From Bog-756 sp963734435 (lineage in GTDB: Bacteria; Actinomycetota; Acidimicrobiia; Acidimicrobiales; RAAP-2): 64,000 bases of DNA. The notes under the pieces were generated by a model that saw nothing but the letters and a program-made list of their open reading frames with translations, was not told where the DNA came from and did no database searches. The stretch is taken from the NCBI GenBank assembly GCA_963734435.1, contig CAVTHA010000007.1, positions 1 to 64,000 of the forward strand, written 5' to 3'. The translations under genes were made by a program, and so were the position numbers. Shown here piece by piece: positions 35,169-43,922 of this stretch; the stretch's first letter is position 1; each line of letters starts with the position of its first letter.

Positions 35169-35963
35169 ATGGGACGCCTCGGGGGCCGGGTGGCCATCGT
35201 CACGGGCGGAGGTGGAGGGATCGGAGGCGCATCCGCTCGAGCCTTGGCACACGAGGGCGCGTCGGTCGCCGTGGTCGACATCGACGGTGACAGAGCCATG
35301 GAAGTGGTGCGGGACATCGAAGTCTCCGGTGGAGCCGCCCTGGTCGTTCAGGCGGATCTCTCCGGGGAGGACCAGGTGGCCGCGGCCGTCCGGGTCACGG
35401 TGGGCGAATTCGGGCGACTCGACATCCTCCACAACAACGCAGCACTGACCGAGTCCGAGTTCCTGTCTCGAGACACTCGGGTAACCGAACTGGCGCTCGA
35501 CGTGTGGGAACGGACCATGGCCGTCAACCTGCGCAGTCAGATGCTCACGTGCAAGCACGCCATCCCCGAGATGATCCAACACGGGGGAGGCTCGATCATC
35601 AACATGTCATCGGGCGCATCGCTGAAAGGGGACCGGACCCGAACCGCTTACGGCGTCTCGAAGGCGGGTGTGAACACCCTGACGATGTACGTGGCCAGCG
35701 GATACGGCAAGCAGGGAGTGCGGGTCAACACCATCGTCCCCGGACTGATCATCACCGATGCAGTCCGGGCCCACCTCACCGAGGCCATGCTGGAGGGCCT
35801 CGGTCGAGCCATCCTGATGCCATTTCTGGGCCAGCCCGATGACATCGCCAACCTGGTTCTCTTCCTGGCATCGGACGAATCGCGCTACATCACCGGCCAG
35901 ATGATCTCCATCGACGGCGGTATGTCGGCCCATGTCGGGAGTGCCGGTCAGGACCAGGAGTGA
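35169..35963 (+). CDS. short-chain dehydrogenase/reductase
   Basis: 264-residue classical SDR. Cofactor motif TGGGGGIGG, Asp in VVDIDGD (NAD preference), NNAA, catalytic Ser in INMSSGAS and Tyr-x3-Lys in AYGVSKAG. The C-terminal block SDESRYITGQMISIDGG is normal for the family. First gene of a plus-strand set followed by a carboxymuconolactone-decarboxylase-like and an epimerase-like gene. It probably oxidises or reduces an alcohol or ketone in a catabolic route; substrate unknown. Confidence 0.88.
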   Translation: MGRLGGRVAIVTGGGGGIGGASARALAHEGASVAVVDIDGDRAMEVVRDIEVSGGAALVVQADLSGEDQVAAAVRVTVGEFGRLDILHNNAALTESEFLSRDTRVTELALDVWERTMAVNLRSQMLTCKHAIPEMIQHGGGSIINMSSGASLKGDRTRTAYGVSKAGVNTLTMYVASGYGKQGVRVNTIVPGLIITDAVRAHLTEAMLEGLGRAILMPFLGQPDDIANLVLFLASDESRYITGQMISIDGGMSAHVGSAGQDQE

Positions 35964-36167
35964 GCGGCCACCGGGAGGAGCGGTCAATCGTCAAACTCCG
36001 GAACTGTCGATCGACAAGGTGAGGGTTGGCTCCCCGGCACGTGAAACAAGCCATCTGACGCATGCTCCAGGACCAGCCTAGGCTCTAGAAGTGCCAGGCC
36101 GATGACCGACTGCGTGGCGCCAGCATATGACGACCGGTCGGGCGATTCAGGCCAAGAGGAGAATGAC

Positions 36168-36755
36168 GTGCCACGAATTGAACCGATTCCGATGGACCGG
36201 CTCGCCGACGAGCCCAGGCGGATCATCGAAGAGGGGGTGGCCAACGGTACCTACGCCACACCTGTTCCGCTGCAGATCTTCGCCTACCGAACCAACCAGA
36301 TCCTCATGACCAACGCGGCCCGTGGCGCATGGGGACAGCAGACATTGCTCGGCGGTCGAATTCTCGAGCTCATCCGGATCCGCAGCGCTCAGCTGGGCGA
36401 GTGCCAGCCCTGCATGCAGTCCCGCAAGCATGACTCCATCACCGATGAAGACGTCGCCTGTCTCGTCGCGCCGGGTCACAGCACGCTGACCGAGCAGGAA
36501 CGGCTGGCCGTTCAATTCCTCGACCTGCTGTCGGCCGATCACCACGCCATCGATGAAGAGACGTACCGCGAACTCGGTGAGGTCTTCACCGCGGCGCAGA
36601 TCATCGAGCTCGGATTTACCTGTGCCAACGCCATGGGACTCCACCGATTCATCCACACGCTCGATGTGTTCGGGGACAGCCCTCCGGTCATCGCCTTCGA
36701 CCCGGGTCAGGTCGACACTGCCTTCTCCGAAATCACGGAGGAAGCGTCGGCGTGA
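36168..36755 (+). CDS. carboxymuconolactone decarboxylase/AhpD-like protein
   Basis: 195 residues of the CMD fold. The redox or active-site motif is GECQPCMQSRKHD (Cys-x2-Cys then His), the pattern of AhpD-type alkylhydroperoxidases rather than of pure decarboxylases. GTG at 36168 is chosen because AAGAGGAGA lies 6 bases upstream; the longer in-frame ATG at 36102 lacks this. It overlaps the next gene by 4 bases (GTGA). Likely a peroxidase or a redox partner of the neighbouring dehydrogenases. Confidence 0.87.
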   Translation: MPRIEPIPMDRLADEPRRIIEEGVANGTYATPVPLQIFAYRTNQILMTNAARGAWGQQTLLGGRILELIRIRSAQLGECQPCMQSRKHDSITDEDVACLVAPGHSTLTEQERLAVQFLDLLSADHHAIDEETYRELGEVFTAAQIIELGFTCANAMGLHRFIHTLDVFGDSPPVIAFDPGQVDTAFSEITEEASA

Positions 36756-37744
36756 GCCGGACGGTGTTCGTCACAGGCGCCACCGGGCTGGCGGGCGCCA
36801 ACGTCTGCAGACTCCTCATCGAACGCGGTGACCAAGTACGGGCACTGGCCAGAGCCAGTGCGGACACCGCACCACTCGTGGTCTTGGGAGTGGAGGTCAT
36901 CGCAGGTGACATCACCGATGCCGACGATGTGCGCCGGGCCGCGAGCGGGGCCGACTCGGCCATCCACTGCGCCGCACTCCTTGGTGGGGCCAGCCAGCAC
37001 CTGCCGGACTTCGAGGCGGTGAACGTGGACGGCACCCGACATGTCCTCGATGCCGCCGAGCAGCTCGGGCTGGGTCGCGTAGTGGCGGTCAGCACTGGGA
37101 CGTTCTTCGACACGGCCGGCGGTCTCGACCGCGAGGACGCTCCGGTATCGAAAGAGCCGAGCTCGGATCCCTACACCGTCACCAAGATGGCGGCCTTTCA
37201 GGATGCCATGGCCCGCGCCGCTGCCGGACAGGACGTGGTCAGCACCCACCCGGGGGCCATCTTCGGACCGTCGCCGGTGACCAGCAACGCACTCGGGACG
37301 ACCAGCTTCAACCGGGTGTTGATCTCGGCTCTTCGCGGGCGCCTCACCCGGTATCTCACCTTTCCCGTCAGTTGGGTCTACAGCGATGATGTCGCCCGGG
37401 GTTGCATCCTGGCCCTGGATCGCGGCGTCTCCGGCGAGCGCTACATGCTCGATGGCCGCCCCGAGGATGTGGTGAGCATCGCTCAAGCGAGCAGCCGAAT
37501 CTGCGAACTGGCCGGACTGGACCACCGGGTCGAGGAAGTGCCCCCGTCCGACGATCCTGAGCTGGCCAAGATCTTCGGTCCCACCCTCTTGGCGATCGCC
37601 GCCAAGGCGGCATCAGATCGGCCACCGCGTCGTCGGCTGGCCGATTCGAAGACCCACAAGCGTCTTGGCTATGACCCCATCACCTTGGACGAGGGTCTCC
37701 GAAACACAACCGAGTGGCTGCGAAATATCGGCAAGATCAGCTGA
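36752..37744 (+). CDS. NAD-dependent epimerase/dehydratase family protein
   Basis: 330-residue extended SDR. TGATGLAGANVC is the Rossmann motif; the catalytic Tyr-x3-Lys is DPYTVTKMAA with STGTFF upstream. C-terminal substrate region with Arg-rich tail. It overlaps the CMD gene by 4 bases and probably acts on the same pathway intermediate (dihydroflavonol-4-reductase-like, sugar or steroid type). The three-gene set SDR-CMD-epimerase is intact and has no regulator next to it. Confidence 0.86.
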   Translation: MSRTVFVTGATGLAGANVCRLLIERGDQVRALARASADTAPLVVLGVEVIAGDITDADDVRRAASGADSAIHCAALLGGASQHLPDFEAVNVDGTRHVLDAAEQLGLGRVVAVSTGTFFDTAGGLDREDAPVSKEPSSDPYTVTKMAAFQDAMARAAAGQDVVSTHPGAIFGPSPVTSNALGTTSFNRVLISALRGRLTRYLTFPVSWVYSDDVARGCILALDRGVSGERYMLDGRPEDVVSIAQASSRICELAGLDHRVEEVPPSDDPELAKIFGPTLLAIAAKAASDRPPRRRLADSKTHKRLGYDPITLDEGLRNTTEWLRNIGKIS

Positions 37745-37826
37745 GTCAGGCCCGGAGGGCCGCCCCAACTGCCCCGGCGCGCCAAGATCGTCGAATTCGG
37801 TCCGGTTATCAGAAGGCTCTCGGGGG

Positions 37827-38654
37827 TTAGCAAGTCGTCGAGTCCGGCGAGTCGCCCGGTCCGATTTCGGGATCTTCGACGATCCCCTCGGAGGTGGACC
37901 GAAGTATGGCGCCGAAATGCACGACGTACCACTCCCCTCGCCACGAGATTAGGGAGGCGATGCCGAATGAGCGGATCTGCCCGTTCTCTTGATAGACGAC
38001 GCGCGAGTTGGCGACCTCGTAGTACCCGACGCTGTTATCGCACACTCGGGGCGGGATCCAATGGCCGTACTGCTCGGGGACGTCGACGGAGACCAGGCTG
38101 GCGGTTCCCACGTTCAGGCCGAGTAGGGCGTGGGCGACGCCCAGGTCGGCGGAGAAGTCGGCCAGTAACCTGCTGGTGTAGTCGGAGGCCGGGTCGGCGA
38201 TGGTCTTGAGCTGGAGGTAGGCACTCTCGGGGAAGAAGGCCGGACGTGCCGCCGTCGGCGAGCCGGAGACCACTCCCTGCCACAATGCGGCCATCTCGGC
38301 CTGGAACTGCGGGGAGGTCGACTCCGGGAAGGCGGCGGTCTGGGGCAAGCTCCCGGGATCGCTCGTCGTGGTCGGCGTCAGGGTGGTCGGCGTCTGGGTG
38401 GTCGGAGGATTCGTCGTCGTTGCCACACCGCTGGTGGGCGTCGGGCGTGGCGCCCGGCCGCCGGCGGTCCCATCCGCCGCCGCGCGTCCCGTCGGGCCCG
38501 AGGTGAGCACGGCGGCAGCTGCAGCCCCGCCGGCGACGACGCACGCGGCAGCCACGGCCCCCAAAAGGGCGGTCCGACGAGACCGGCGACGGCTGTGGCG
38601 GCCGCCTCGGCGGACCCTGGGACTGAGCGGAGACACCGGCGGTGAGGCAGTCAT
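37827..38654 (-). CDS. membrane-anchored protein with TTT/Pro linker
   Basis: 275 residues. Arg-rich cytoplasmic start, one hydrophobic helix (LLGAVAAACVVAGGAAAAAVL), a Thr/Pro linker (PTPTSGVATTTNPPTTQT and more), then a globular outer domain of about 150 residues with two Cys (VCDN and the C-terminal TTC). Its hydrophobic and aromatic pattern (WRGEWYVVHFG) resembles small outer-domain folds, but no family is recognised. It mirrors the layout of the protein at 16305-17342, though the tail order differs. Likely a surface-exposed lipid- or wall-associated protein. Confidence 0.72.
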   Translation of the reverse strand: MTASPPVSPLSPRVRRGGRHSRRRSRRTALLGAVAAACVVAGGAAAAAVLTSGPTGRAAADGTAGGRAPRPTPTSGVATTTNPPTTQTPTTLTPTTTSDPGSLPQTAAFPESTSPQFQAEMAALWQGVVSGSPTAARPAFFPESAYLQLKTIADPASDYTSRLLADFSADLGVAHALLGLNVGTASLVSVDVPEQYGHWIPPRVCDNSVGYYEVANSRVVYQENGQIRSFGIASLISWRGEWYVVHFGAILRSTSEGIVEDPEIGPGDSPDSTTC

Positions 38655-38989
38655 GGGACGGCCGCCATGGTAGGAGGCGCGGGCCCGACAGCGGGCGGCC
38701 GCCGCAGCTGCACGGGTCGGTACCTCGGGTCTGTCCCCCGGCGGGCCAATGCTCAGCCCTCGCTCCCGTCGTCGTCGACGGTCGAAGCAGTCGGCGGTTC
38801 TGGCGAAGCCTTTCCCGGCCGCACCCGACCCTATCGAGGGACTTGGTCTCGATAGGGTCGATCAAGCACACCGCGCCGAACCCACTGAGCGCCGGTCACC
38901 CAGGCGCAGACGCCCGGCCCTCGTCTGCGGCTCGCCCCAGACTCGGCATCACATTGAACGCGGCGTGCGGCTCGGAACTAAGACGAGAA
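38655..38989. other. intergenic region with a perfect 13-bp hairpin
   Basis: About 335 bases without a gene. It holds the inverted repeat CGACCCTATCGAG-GGACTTGGT-CTCGATAGGGTCG (38826-38860). Confidence 0.5.
38826..38860 (-). terminator. hairpin beyond the GH92 gene
   Basis: A 13-bp perfect stem with a 9-base loop, 130 bases after the GH92 stop on its strand. No T-run; a terminator is the simplest reading. Confidence 0.55.
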
Positions 38990-41779
38990 CTAAGACGAGA
39001 TGTCCAGGGTCAGGCTCGGGAGCGGTTTGCCCTTCTGCGTCAAGTCGAAGGTGATCGTCGATGTCCCGGGTTCGACGGATGTGACCCGGAGCGGCGTCGT
39101 CGAGTGGCCATCGACCACCCTCAACGTCCCTGACGTCGGCGACACGGTGACCCCGACCGAGGGCGAGGCGCGCCACGAGACCAGCTCCACCGCCCTCGAA
39201 CCCACTGGCCGGGATCCCTCCTGGACACCGAGCTGGAAGGCGGCAGAACCTCCCACCGGCACGCTGACCGATCCACCGGGGGCAGTGAAGGGCACGGCCG
39301 GGGCCCCCCGCTGGGAGAAGGAGGGAGGAGCGGCCGAGGGTGACGCCCCCCATGCCGGATCGGGCGCATTGCCCAAGTCGATCGAGAGGTCCGCTCCTGC
39401 CGAGAGCGCGGTGGAAGGCAGCCATGGTTTGTCCCAGGGGGAAGACCCGGCGGCCCCGGTGGCGAGACGGGCACCCTCGATGTAGGTGTCTGGCGCATGG
39501 GAAGTGGTGATGGTGAGCGTCTGGCCGTTTCCCTCTCGGATGTTCACCTCAGGAAAGAGGGGGCTGGTCATGGCCAAGCTGGCTTCTCCTGGGGTTTCGG
39601 GATAGAGGCCGAGAGCAGCCCAGACAAACCACGAGGAGAGGGCGCCGAGATCGTCCTCTCCGGGCTCGGCTACCGGGCCCAGGGGGTACAGCTGAGTCAT
39701 GATCCGGCGCACAACCGCCTGGGTTTCGAAAGGCGCCCCGGCGTAGTCGTACTCGAAGGGGATCCATTCCCCAGGCTCGTTGCCCGCCCAGTCAAAGGGC
39801 TTGAACCGGCTCGCATTGAGCTGGGTGAAGAAGGTATCGAGCTTGGCCACAGCCGCCTGGTCCCCTCCCATCAGCCCGAAGAGCCCGGCCAGATCCTGGG
39901 GGACGGCCCAGGTGTACTGGATGGCGTTGCCCTCCTCGAAGCCTTGCTGGGCCACCCCTTGAGCTTGGTCGGCGGGGCTCGCCAGTTGGAAGGCCGGCCC
40001 GGCCGGGAAGCTCCCGTCCGCCTGGCGAGCAGCCAGGTAACCGGTTGCCGGGTTGAACAGGTTCTGCCAGTTCTGGGCCCTCTGGGCGAAGACCGCCGCC
40101 ACGGCGTGCTCGCCGGCCACCCGCGCCAGTTGGGCAATCGAGAAGTCGTCGATCGAGTACTCGAGGGTCTCCGAGCCGCCGTCGGTATATGGATAGGAAG
40201 TGATGTCGTAGGTGAGGGCAGGCACCCAGCCCTGTGACAGGTACTCCGCGAGGTTCTGTCGCTCGGCAAATCCGCTCTCCGGCACGGTGGCTCCGTGCAC
40301 CATCGCCTGGAGTGCCTGTTTCAGGTCGAACCCGCGTGCACCGAAGGCGTAGGCGTCGGCGATGATCGGATCGGCGGAGTCACCGTCCCACTGGCTGGCG
40401 TCATTGTTGGCGATGACCCACTTGGGCAGGAAGCCTCCAGTCGTCTGGTCCGCGTCGTTCAGAAGCGATTGGACCATCTGGGAGGTGGGCCCCGGTAGCA
40501 GGACGGCCAAGAGCGGAACTTCGGATCGGTAGATGTCAGCCTCCGAGATATTGGTGTACTGAACGTGACCCGGGGCCAGCACGTGCACCCGGTGATCGAA
40601 CCCCATGTACCGACCGTCCTCGTCGCTGAACACCGAGGGAAACAGCAGAGAGTGATAGAGGGCCGTGTAGAAAGTCCGCTGGTCGGTCTCCGAGCCACCA
40701 TGCACGCCGACCCGGTCCAACAGGCCGTTCCACTCCCCCGTGGCCGCACGCGAGATCTCCGAGAAGCTCCATCCTGGATCCTCGGCCATGAGGTTGGCGG
40801 TGGCTCCGGCCCCCGAGACGAACGAGATGCCCACTTTGACCATGATGTTTTGGACACCGGAATGGCCCGGCTTCTGGAAGCTCACCCAAGCCCCGCAGGA
40901 CGTGCTGGCCGTTCCGGTACAGGCCTCCCTGGCGCCGACGGCGCCGTTCTGCCAGGTGCCGCTGGAGGCAAACGGTTCGGAGAACTGAGCGGCGAAGTGC
41001 AGGGTGTAATCGCCCGGGATCCCACAGAAATTCCCACTGGTGACCGAGCCCACCAGGCCGTCAGTCCCGACGATCTGCACCTGAGAGCTGCTGGAACCGT
41101 TGGCAGAGTCACTGACCTTGAAAAGGAGACCATTGGCGAGCGTGGTGCCCACTCCCCGGACGCGTTGTGGCAAGGCCGGGAATTCGAAGGCACCGAGGGC
41201 GGTCCGCGTGGTGGCGGTGAGTTTCACTCCGATGCCTTGGTTGTCCCCCGATCCCAGGTCCACGCGGTAGTTGCCCGCGGAGGAATGCTCGCTCGTGTGC
41301 GAGAACGGCTGGACGGCGGTGTCGGGGTCAGACGGAACTGGGCCGGTGAGCGGAAGGATGGGGATGTCCCCGTAGATTGCGCATCCCGGGCCCGAGAGAT
41401 GGGTGAGACTGAAGCCGGAGATCTCAGAATCTGCGTAGTCGTATCCGGAACCCGTCGCCACCTGGCGATCCGGGGAAGTGTCCGGGCTGAACTGGACCAT
41501 GCCCAGGGGAACAGAAGCCCCGGGGTACTCGCTCACGTTGCCCGGAGCCACCGTACCGATCCCCGTCCCGGCTTCGGGGTTCACCAGAGCGGCCGGTCCT
41601 CCCGAAGGAGATCCGAGAGGGAGGTCGATGGGCGACCCGGGCGCCCCTCCAGCGGAGATCACCACTGTGGCCGCTCCTACCGGGTCCGGGTGGAGAACGA
41701 GCGCTCCGAGCGCCACTGCCGTGGCCACTGCGAACCGGACCGCGGCAACTCTCAGCCGCCAGGTGGGCGCCTTCGGCAT
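38990..41779 (-). CDS. secreted GH92 alpha-mannosidase
   Basis: 929 residues. Signal peptide (FAVATAVALGALVLHPDPVGA). The body has the GH92 layout: an N-terminal beta-sandwich domain with PGASVPLGMVQFSPDT and GFSLTHLSGPGC, and an alpha/alpha-barrel with WAGNEPGEWIPFEYDYAGAPFETQ and GEDDLGALSSWFVWAALGLYP, which cover the catalytic and calcium-binding regions. The last 120 residues look like a beta-sandwich extension. GH92 enzymes are calcium-dependent exo-alpha-mannosidases acting on mannan or high-mannose glycans. It is intact and single; a hairpin follows. With the glycosidase-like protein at 17.5 kb it points to glycan use outside the cell. Confidence 0.88.
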   Translation of the reverse strand: MPKAPTWRLRVAAVRFAVATAVALGALVLHPDPVGAATVVISAGGAPGSPIDLPLGSPSGGPAALVNPEAGTGIGTVAPGNVSEYPGASVPLGMVQFSPDTSPDRQVATGSGYDYADSEISGFSLTHLSGPGCAIYGDIPILPLTGPVPSDPDTAVQPFSHTSEHSSAGNYRVDLGSGDNQGIGVKLTATTRTALGAFEFPALPQRVRGVGTTLANGLLFKVSDSANGSSSSQVQIVGTDGLVGSVTSGNFCGIPGDYTLHFAAQFSEPFASSGTWQNGAVGAREACTGTASTSCGAWVSFQKPGHSGVQNIMVKVGISFVSGAGATANLMAEDPGWSFSEISRAATGEWNGLLDRVGVHGGSETDQRTFYTALYHSLLFPSVFSDEDGRYMGFDHRVHVLAPGHVQYTNISEADIYRSEVPLLAVLLPGPTSQMVQSLLNDADQTTGGFLPKWVIANNDASQWDGDSADPIIADAYAFGARGFDLKQALQAMVHGATVPESGFAERQNLAEYLSQGWVPALTYDITSYPYTDGGSETLEYSIDDFSIAQLARVAGEHAVAAVFAQRAQNWQNLFNPATGYLAARQADGSFPAGPAFQLASPADQAQGVAQQGFEEGNAIQYTWAVPQDLAGLFGLMGGDQAAVAKLDTFFTQLNASRFKPFDWAGNEPGEWIPFEYDYAGAPFETQAVVRRIMTQLYPLGPVAEPGEDDLGALSSWFVWAALGLYPETPGEASLAMTSPLFPEVNIREGNGQTLTITTSHAPDTYIEGARLATGAAGSSPWDKPWLPSTALSAGADLSIDLGNAPDPAWGASPSAAPPSFSQRGAPAVPFTAPGGSVSVPVGGSAAFQLGVQEGSRPVGSRAVELVSWRASPSVGVTVSPTSGTLRVVDGHSTTPLRVTSVEPGTSTITFDLTQKGKPLPSLTLDISS

Positions 41780-41848
41780 GCGAGCACCCTACCGAAGATG
41801 GCGATTTACCCACCTTCTCTGTCGTTCGAGCAAGCTATTCGGCCGGAT

Positions 41849-43672
41849 TCATCCTTCGGAACCGTTGCGGGCGGCATTCGATCGGATCACCGTGAGATCG
41901 CCTGGTGACACCCGAGGCATCCCACGGTCAGCCGAGAGATAGGTACCGACGTCGTCCGCTGAACTGGGTCTTCCGAAGTAGTAGCCCTGGATGACATAGC
42001 AACCGATCTGGGACAGAACTTCAACTTGGGCCAATGTCTCTGCCCCTTCGGCGATCACGTCGAGATCCAGAGCGTCGGCGATCCCGATGATCGACCGAAC
42101 CAGAGCCACGGCCTGGCGATCGTCGTCAAGGGGCTCGACGAAACTGCGGTCGATCTTCAAGATGTCGATGGGGAAATCCCGCAAGTAGGCAAGCGACGAA
42201 TAGCCGGTCCCGAAATCGTCTATGGCGATTCTGATCCCGAGCTCCTTGAGCTCGGCGAGCTGTTGGAGCACGAACGGCGAATCCACCAGCAGTAACCGTT
42301 CGGTGATCTCGAGGACGAGCGCGTCTCCTCGAAGGTCGCCTTGGGCCAAGGCCTCCTTCACCTCGGCGACCAAGTCGGTATCGAAGAGCTGGCGGGCGGA
42401 AAGGTTGACGGCCATCGTCAGCCGAAGGCCGGGGTCCACTGGCTGCCACAGGCGTGCCTGGCGACAGGCCATCTTCAAGATCCAGTTGCCGAGGGGAACG
42501 ATGAGTCCGATGTCCTCGCAGGCGCCGATGAAGTCGTCTGCCGCCAACATCCCACGCTGAGGATGTCGCCACCGCATGAGCGCCTCGAACCCCACGATCT
42601 GACGGGTTTCAGCATGCACAGTCGGCTGGTAGTGCACCTCAAACTGATCCTCATCGAGGGCAATTCGTAGCTCTGTCTCCAGCTGAAGACGAGCGGCCAC
42701 CCGCTCCTGCATATCTGCTTCAAAGACCGACACTCGGCTCTTGCCGGCCGACTTCGCCTCGTACATCGCCACGTCGGCGTCACGGATGGCGTCTTGTGCC
42801 GATCCGCAGCCCGCAAGATCGACGATCCCGACACTGGCGGTCACGCCCACCCGGCCCCGAGTCAACTCGATCGGCTCCGCCGTGGCCCGGATGAGGCGTT
42901 CTCCGATCTTGACGGCGTCGGGAAGGGTACAGCGGTGCGCATAGACAGCGAACTCGTCCCCCCCTAGTCGAGCGACGAGATCCTCGTGCCCGGTGACAGT
43001 CCGGATCCGGTCCGCCACCACCACCAGAAGTTCGTCACCAACCGCATGGCCAAATGCGTCGTTGATGGCCTTGAAGCCGTCGAGGTCCACGAGCAGCAAT
43101 GCGGAGCGCCGGTCCTGGTGGTCAGACAAGGAGCGGTCGATGCGATCCGACATCAACAGGCGGCTGGCCAATCCGGTGAGGATATCGGTACTCGCTCGGG
43201 CAATCAGATCTCCCGTTCGCGCCCGGCTCTTCACGGCGCGGGCAGCCAGGACCTCGCCGATCAGCAGCCAGATCGCCATGGCAATCGGGAGCCGAATCTC
43301 GACGTGGGCGGTCTGTCCCTGCTGGCAATAGAGCCAGCTCGGTGCGACCAGGACCGCGAACGCCGATGATGTCCATCTCGGTTGGGTGATCCCGATATAG
43401 ATGAAGGCCAGGGTGAAGAAGCCGGTGTAGTTGGCGGCGATGCCGTTCGTGGTGGCAGCAAGCGCGATCATCGAGCCCAACAAGAGGAGCGGAAAGACCA
43501 TGAGCAGCTGAATCGGCAGCCGTCGCCAGGGAAGCAGGACCAATAGGCCGTCGACCAGCACGGCGGCGACGATGACCTCGACGATCGAGCTGACCGCCTC
43601 GTGGGGTGAGTGGAAGACCCAAGCAGTGCTCGACACAACAATGGCGAACACTCCGACCAAGGCGGCGCCCAT
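41849..43672 (-). CDS. GGDEF-EAL membrane protein (c-di-GMP turnover)
   Basis: About 607 residues from the ATG at 43672. The N-terminal half is a sensor of about five to six helices without a clear extracellular domain. Then a GGDEF domain with the intact signature RLGGDEFAVY (no RxxD inhibitory site at the expected place) and an EAL domain with FEALMRWRHP and later DDFGTGYSSLAYL and KIDRSFV. Both sites look catalytically complete, so it may act as a synthase, a phosphodiesterase, or be switched. The longer frame reading to 44368 is mostly the shadow of the plus-strand gene and is rejected. A PilZ protein is at 33.1 kb. Transcribed alone. Confidence 0.87.
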   Translation of the reverse strand: MGAALVGVFAIVVSSTAWVFHSPHEAVSSIVEVIVAAVLVDGLLVLLPWRRLPIQLLMVFPLLLLGSMIALAATTNGIAANYTGFFTLAFIYIGITQPRWTSSAFAVLVAPSWLYCQQGQTAHVEIRLPIAMAIWLLIGEVLAARAVKSRARTGDLIARASTDILTGLASRLLMSDRIDRSLSDHQDRRSALLLVDLDGFKAINDAFGHAVGDELLVVVADRIRTVTGHEDLVARLGGDEFAVYAHRCTLPDAVKIGERLIRATAEPIELTRGRVGVTASVGIVDLAGCGSAQDAIRDADVAMYEAKSAGKSRVSVFEADMQERVAARLQLETELRIALDEDQFEVHYQPTVHAETRQIVGFEALMRWRHPQRGMLAADDFIGACEDIGLIVPLGNWILKMACRQARLWQPVDPGLRLTMAVNLSARQLFDTDLVAEVKEALAQGDLRGDALVLEITERLLLVDSPFVLQQLAELKELGIRIAIDDFGTGYSSLAYLRDFPIDILKIDRSFVEPLDDDRQAVALVRSIIGIADALDLDVIAEGAETLAQVEVLSQIGCYVIQGYYFGRPSSADDVGTYLSADRGMPRVSPGDLTVIRSNAARNGSEG

Positions 43673-43922
43673 CCCCACGTCCTGGCGGCTTGGCGACTGC
43701 CGCCGGAATGGGGAAGGCCACCCAGGTCCCACACGCGCCCATCGACACAAGGTGTCCAGTCCTGAAGTCCGAGTTCCCAGGATCTCCCGGCGCGAACACG
43801 AGGTCGGCGACGATGGCCGGAATATCGGGCTTTGGGATCCGGCGCCAGCGACGGGGGGTCTTAGCTGGAGGCACATCACAAACAGTGGTTTAGCAAGCAC
43901 TCCAAGTGGTATATCAACCGCT

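Noticed and set aside
40565..41908. Plus-strand open frame (447 codons) opposite the GH92 gene
   Set aside because: No coherent domain, and the minus strand carries GH92 catalytic motifs with a signal peptide.
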